Source of the DNA: an uncultured Oscillospiraceae bacterium
Lineage (GTDB): Bacteria > Bacillota > Clostridia > Oscillospirales > Acutalibacteraceae
Direction of reading: 5' to 3'
DNA: 43,481 nt
NCBI GenBank assembly: GCA_949283785.1
Contig: CASDTR010000061.1
Span: forward strand, 1 to 43,481
Below the pieces are notes generated by a model. It worked only from the letters and a program-made list of their open reading frames with translations. It was not told the DNA's origin and ran no database searches. Shown in pieces: positions 41,526-43,481 of this stretch (the first letter of the stretch is position 1; each line of letters begins with the position of its first letter). The position numbers were made by a program, and so were the translations under genes.

Positions 41526-42257
41526 TTAAGTACTTGAATTTGTTTCGCCCCAGCGGTCAATATCCGCAAAGGTCATTGCTGAAACAATTTTCTCCTGAAT
41601 ACCAGGATAATCCTTTTCCATTGATACTAAAAAATCCTTCATTTTCTGGCGGTGTGTAACGCCATCGGCAGGGCAGCGGCTTTTTACTACGGGCAGATTA
41701 TTTCTCTCTGCTGCTGAGGTGATTATGCTTTCCCTTGCGAGAACAAGGGGCCGTATCATATAAAGGTCTTTGCGCGACAGATATGAAACGGGTGAAAAGC
41801 AGGAAATCCTTCCGCCGCTGAAAAGGTTCATCATAAAGGTCTCCGCCGCGTCGTCAAGGTGATGCCCGAGGGCTATTTTGTTGCAGCCCGTTTCCTTTGC
41901 CGTATCGTGCAGTAATCCGCGGCGCATCCTTGCGCACAGGCTGCACGGATTCTTTTCTTTTCTCGTTTCAAATATAATTGTGCCGAGTTCGGTCCTTTTG
42001 ATTATGTAGGGGATCTCCATATCCTTACACAGATTTTCAATGGGGGAATAATCCGTTTCAGTTCCGCCGAAGCAGGGATCTATTGTTATTGCGGTCAGTG
42101 TGAAGTGAACGGGATAGAAACGCCTTATCATTCCTAAAGCAGCAAGGAGCGCGACGCTGTCCTTGCCCCCCGAAACAGCTACGGCGATACGGTCGCCTTC
42201 TTCTATCATTTTATATTTATCAAGGGCACATCGAACGTAGCCCAGAAGCTTCTGCAT
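41526..42257 (-). CDS. PP-loop ATPase, TtcA-like tRNA 2-thiolation enzyme
   Basis: This 243-residue N-type ATP pyrophosphatase has the PP-loop SGGKDS (29-34) and the Fe-S/thiolation cysteines C105-x-x-C108 in CSLCARMRRG, followed by GHHLDDAAETFMMNLF and a C-terminal VKSRCPADGVTHRQKM. TtcA makes 2-thiocytidine at position 32 of tRNA. Clostridial homologues of this short type are not all proven to do so, so TtcA-like is safer. The ATG at 42257 follows GGAAGGG; an in-frame ATG at 42308 would add 17 residues without an SD. Confidence 0.87.
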   Translation of the reverse strand: MQKLLGYVRCALDKYKMIEEGDRIAVAVSGGKDSVALLAALGMIRRFYPVHFTLTAITIDPCFGGTETDYSPIENLCKDMEIPYIIKRTELGTIIFETRKEKNPCSLCARMRRGLLHDTAKETGCNKIALGHHLDDAAETFMMNLFSGGRISCFSPVSYLSRKDLYMIRPLVLARESIITSAAERNNLPVVKSRCPADGVTHRQKMKDFLVSMEKDYPGIQEKIVSAMTFADIDRWGETNSST

Positions 42258-42333
42258 ATGATCAACCCTTCCGTAAAAATAGGATACCATAAAAGGGCTT
42301 AAATTCATATGGATAAAGTGTTAAAATTTTTTT

Positions 42334-42368
42334 CGTTTTTCATTAACGAGTATTTGATATGAAAAACG
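42334..42368. repeat. 10-bp perfect inverted repeat upstream of rplM
   Basis: CGTTTTTCAT and ATGAAAAACG are exact reverse complements separated by 15 nt. It lies between the ttcA-like gene and the rplM promoter. It is AT-rich and has no T-tract, so it may be an operator rather than a terminator. Confidence 0.55.
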
Positions 42369-42428
42369 GAGAAAACGAGAGAAAACAAGAGCATTTAAAA
42401 TCTAAATTAAAAAATCAAAAATTTGGTG

Positions 42429-42457
42429 TTGACATGTGCTTTGCACTGTGGTAATAT
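42429..42457 (+). promoter_or_regulatory. Promoter of rplM-rpsI
   Basis: Consensus TTGACA is followed by TAATAT after 17 nt, with an extended -10 TG. The overlapping TATAAT at 42455 would need a 20-nt spacer. Confidence 0.8.
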
Positions 42458-42503
42458 AATCGGGCAACGAAAAAAGTTATTAGAAATATTGGAGGTTAAG
42501 TTT

Positions 42504-42932
42504 ATGTCAACTTATATGCCTAAAGCGGGCGAAATCACCCGTAAATGGTATGTGCTTGATGCAGCTGATAAGCCCCTCGGCCGCGTAGCAGCTCAGGCTG
42601 CCGCTCTTCTTCGCGGAAAGCACAAGCCGACATTTGCTCCCAACGTTGACTGCGGAGATTCCGTTATTATCATCAACGCTGAGAAGGTTGTCCTTACAGG
42701 CAACAAATTAGAGCAGAAAATGTATTACCGTCACACCGGATATATCGGCAACCTCAAAGAGGTCAAGTACGGTACTCTTATGAAGACAAAGCCCGAGTTC
42801 GCTGTTGAGAAGGCCGTTAAGGGAATGCTTCCCGCCAACACAATCGGCCGCAATGCAATGCGCAGACTCAGAGTATACAAGGGCGCTGAGCACACTCAGG
42901 CAGCCCAGAAGCCCGAAGAGTGGGCATTTTAA
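42504..42932 (+). CDS. rplM: Ribosomal protein L13
   Basis: L13 (142 residues) is an early-assembling 50S protein. [21 protein letters not shown] (14-34) and [17 protein letters not shown], then [14 protein letters not shown] and [21 protein letters not shown], are all family-typical. I chose the ATG at 42504, after TTGGAGGTTAAG; an upstream in-frame start at 42423 precedes the promoter and is not credible. It forms the usual operon with rpsI. Confidence 0.98.
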   Translation: MSTYMPKAGEITRKWYVLDAADKPLGRVAAQAAALLRGKHKPTFAPNVDCGDSVIIINAEKVVLTGNKLEQKMYYRHTGYIGNLKEVKYGTLMKTKPEFAVEKAVKGMLPANTIGRNAMRRLRVYKGAEHTQAAQKPEEWAF

Positions 42933-42950
42933 TGAATGGAGGCAGATGAA

Positions 42951-43349
42951 ATGTACGATACAAATCCCTATTTCTACGGTACAGGCCGCAGAAAGAAATC
43001 TGTCGCAAGAGTTCGTGTTTATCCCGGAACAGGTAACATAACAATCAACGACAGAAATATCGACGATTATTTCGGACTTGAAACCCTTAAGCTTATTGTT
43101 CGTCAGCCTCTTGCCCTCACAGGCACAACTGAGAAGTTTGACATTGTTTGCCGTGTAAACGGCGGCGGAGTTACAGGCCAGGCAGGCGCAATCCGTCACG
43201 GTCTTTCCCGTGCCCTTCTTCAGTACGACGAGGCTCTTCGCCCCGCTCTCAAGAAGGCCGGCTTCCTTACTCGTGACCCGAGAATGAAGGAAAGAAAGAA
43301 ATACGGCCTCAAGGCAGCCCGTCGCGCTCCGCAGTTCAGCAAGCGATAA
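42951..43349 (+). CDS. rpsI: Ribosomal protein S9
   Basis: S9 (132 residues) is a 30S head protein whose C-terminal tail reaches the P site. [20 protein letters not shown] (7-26), [36 protein letters not shown] and the basic C-terminus RRAPQFSKR are diagnostic. The ATG at 42951 is 8 nt after GGAGG; an in-frame ATG at 42936 would contain that SD. It lies 18 nt after rplM. Confidence 0.98.
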   Translation: MYDTNPYFYGTGRRKKSVARVRVYPGTGNITINDRNIDDYFGLETLKLIVRQPLALTGTTEKFDIVCRVNGGGVTGQAGAIRHGLSRALLQYDEALRPALKKAGFLTRDPRMKERKKYGLKAARRAPQFSKR

Positions 43350-43368
43350 TTTTAGTTCAAAACAGCTC

Positions 43369-43403
43369 AAAAACCCCGAAACCATGCGGTTTTCGGGGTT
43401 TTT
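43369..43403 (+). terminator. Terminator after rplM-rpsI
   Basis: AAAACCCCGAAACC pairs with GGTTTTCGGGGTTTT and is followed by a T-tract. The last 78 nt of the window hold nothing recognisable. Confidence 0.92.
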
Positions 43404-43481
43404 CCTTTTCAGATTGTTTGCCCTGTTTTGGCATAGTCTGACCCGTTTTGAACCATTTTTTATGGGTTAAATTAAGGACAA

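Noticed and set aside
42423-42503. Upstream in-frame start of L13
   Set aside because: The start at 42423 lies before the -35 box of the promoter, so it would not be transcribed.

Overview
The window looks like chromosome from a Gram-positive Clostridia-type Firmicute, most likely a gut Oscillospiraceae/Ruminococcaceae relative. The reasons are AGGAGG-like ribosome binding sites, classic sigma-A promoters, a T-box in front of thrS, RNase Y, the YloU-FakA-RecG order, small families common in Clostridia (DUF4250, DUF896, DUF1653, DUF4358), frequent TTG starts and several glycoside hydrolases. I see no rRNA or tRNA gene, CRISPR array, prophage or recognisable transposase. The assignment rests on gene content only.

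Layout. 1-4377: end of an AraC-type regulator, then a GH2 and a GH78-like glycosidase in one operon. 4769-9605: birA and uvrC, divergent, each with a clear promoter; then rsmD-coaD and a coiled-coil protein. 9681-12311: a ROK-family repressor divergent from a CLC-F type channel/antiporter. 12937-15795: a large secreted protein with a Pro-Ser-Thr repeat tail, behind an AT-rich upstream region. 15903-18958: GNAT and CCA-adding enzyme on the minus strand, then DUF896-DUF1653-ppa. 19131-25853: GH95, GNAT, ilvE, ybaK and an iron alcohol dehydrogenase. 25922-35634: a long minus-strand block in which rny, ymdB and a solute-binding lipoprotein lead into yloU-fakA-recG, then DUF4250 and a DUF4874/DUF4832 protein. 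36029-43349: a phosphatase lipoprotein, T-box-thrS, DUF4358, a MazG-like pyrophosphohydrolase, a zinc-ribbon membrane protein, a TtcA-like PP-loop enzyme, and rplM-rpsI.

The main unexplained structure is a dispersed non-coding repeat of about 300 bp, in three copies (near 4.5, 21.8 and 24.4 kb). Each copy sits just beyond a hairpin. The two complete copies are bracketed by near-identical direct repeats which are themselves terminator-stem sequence, spaced 321 and 325 nt apart. This looks like a small non-autonomous element associated with intrinsic terminators.

A second theme is genes that begin directly after a terminator hairpin (ymdB after rny, DUF4250 after recG). These have no room for their own promoter and probably depend on read-through. 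Several genes seem to start at TTG codons just downstream of the SD, and in birA, fakA and the ElaA-like GNAT the SD itself contains or adjoins a decoy GTG.
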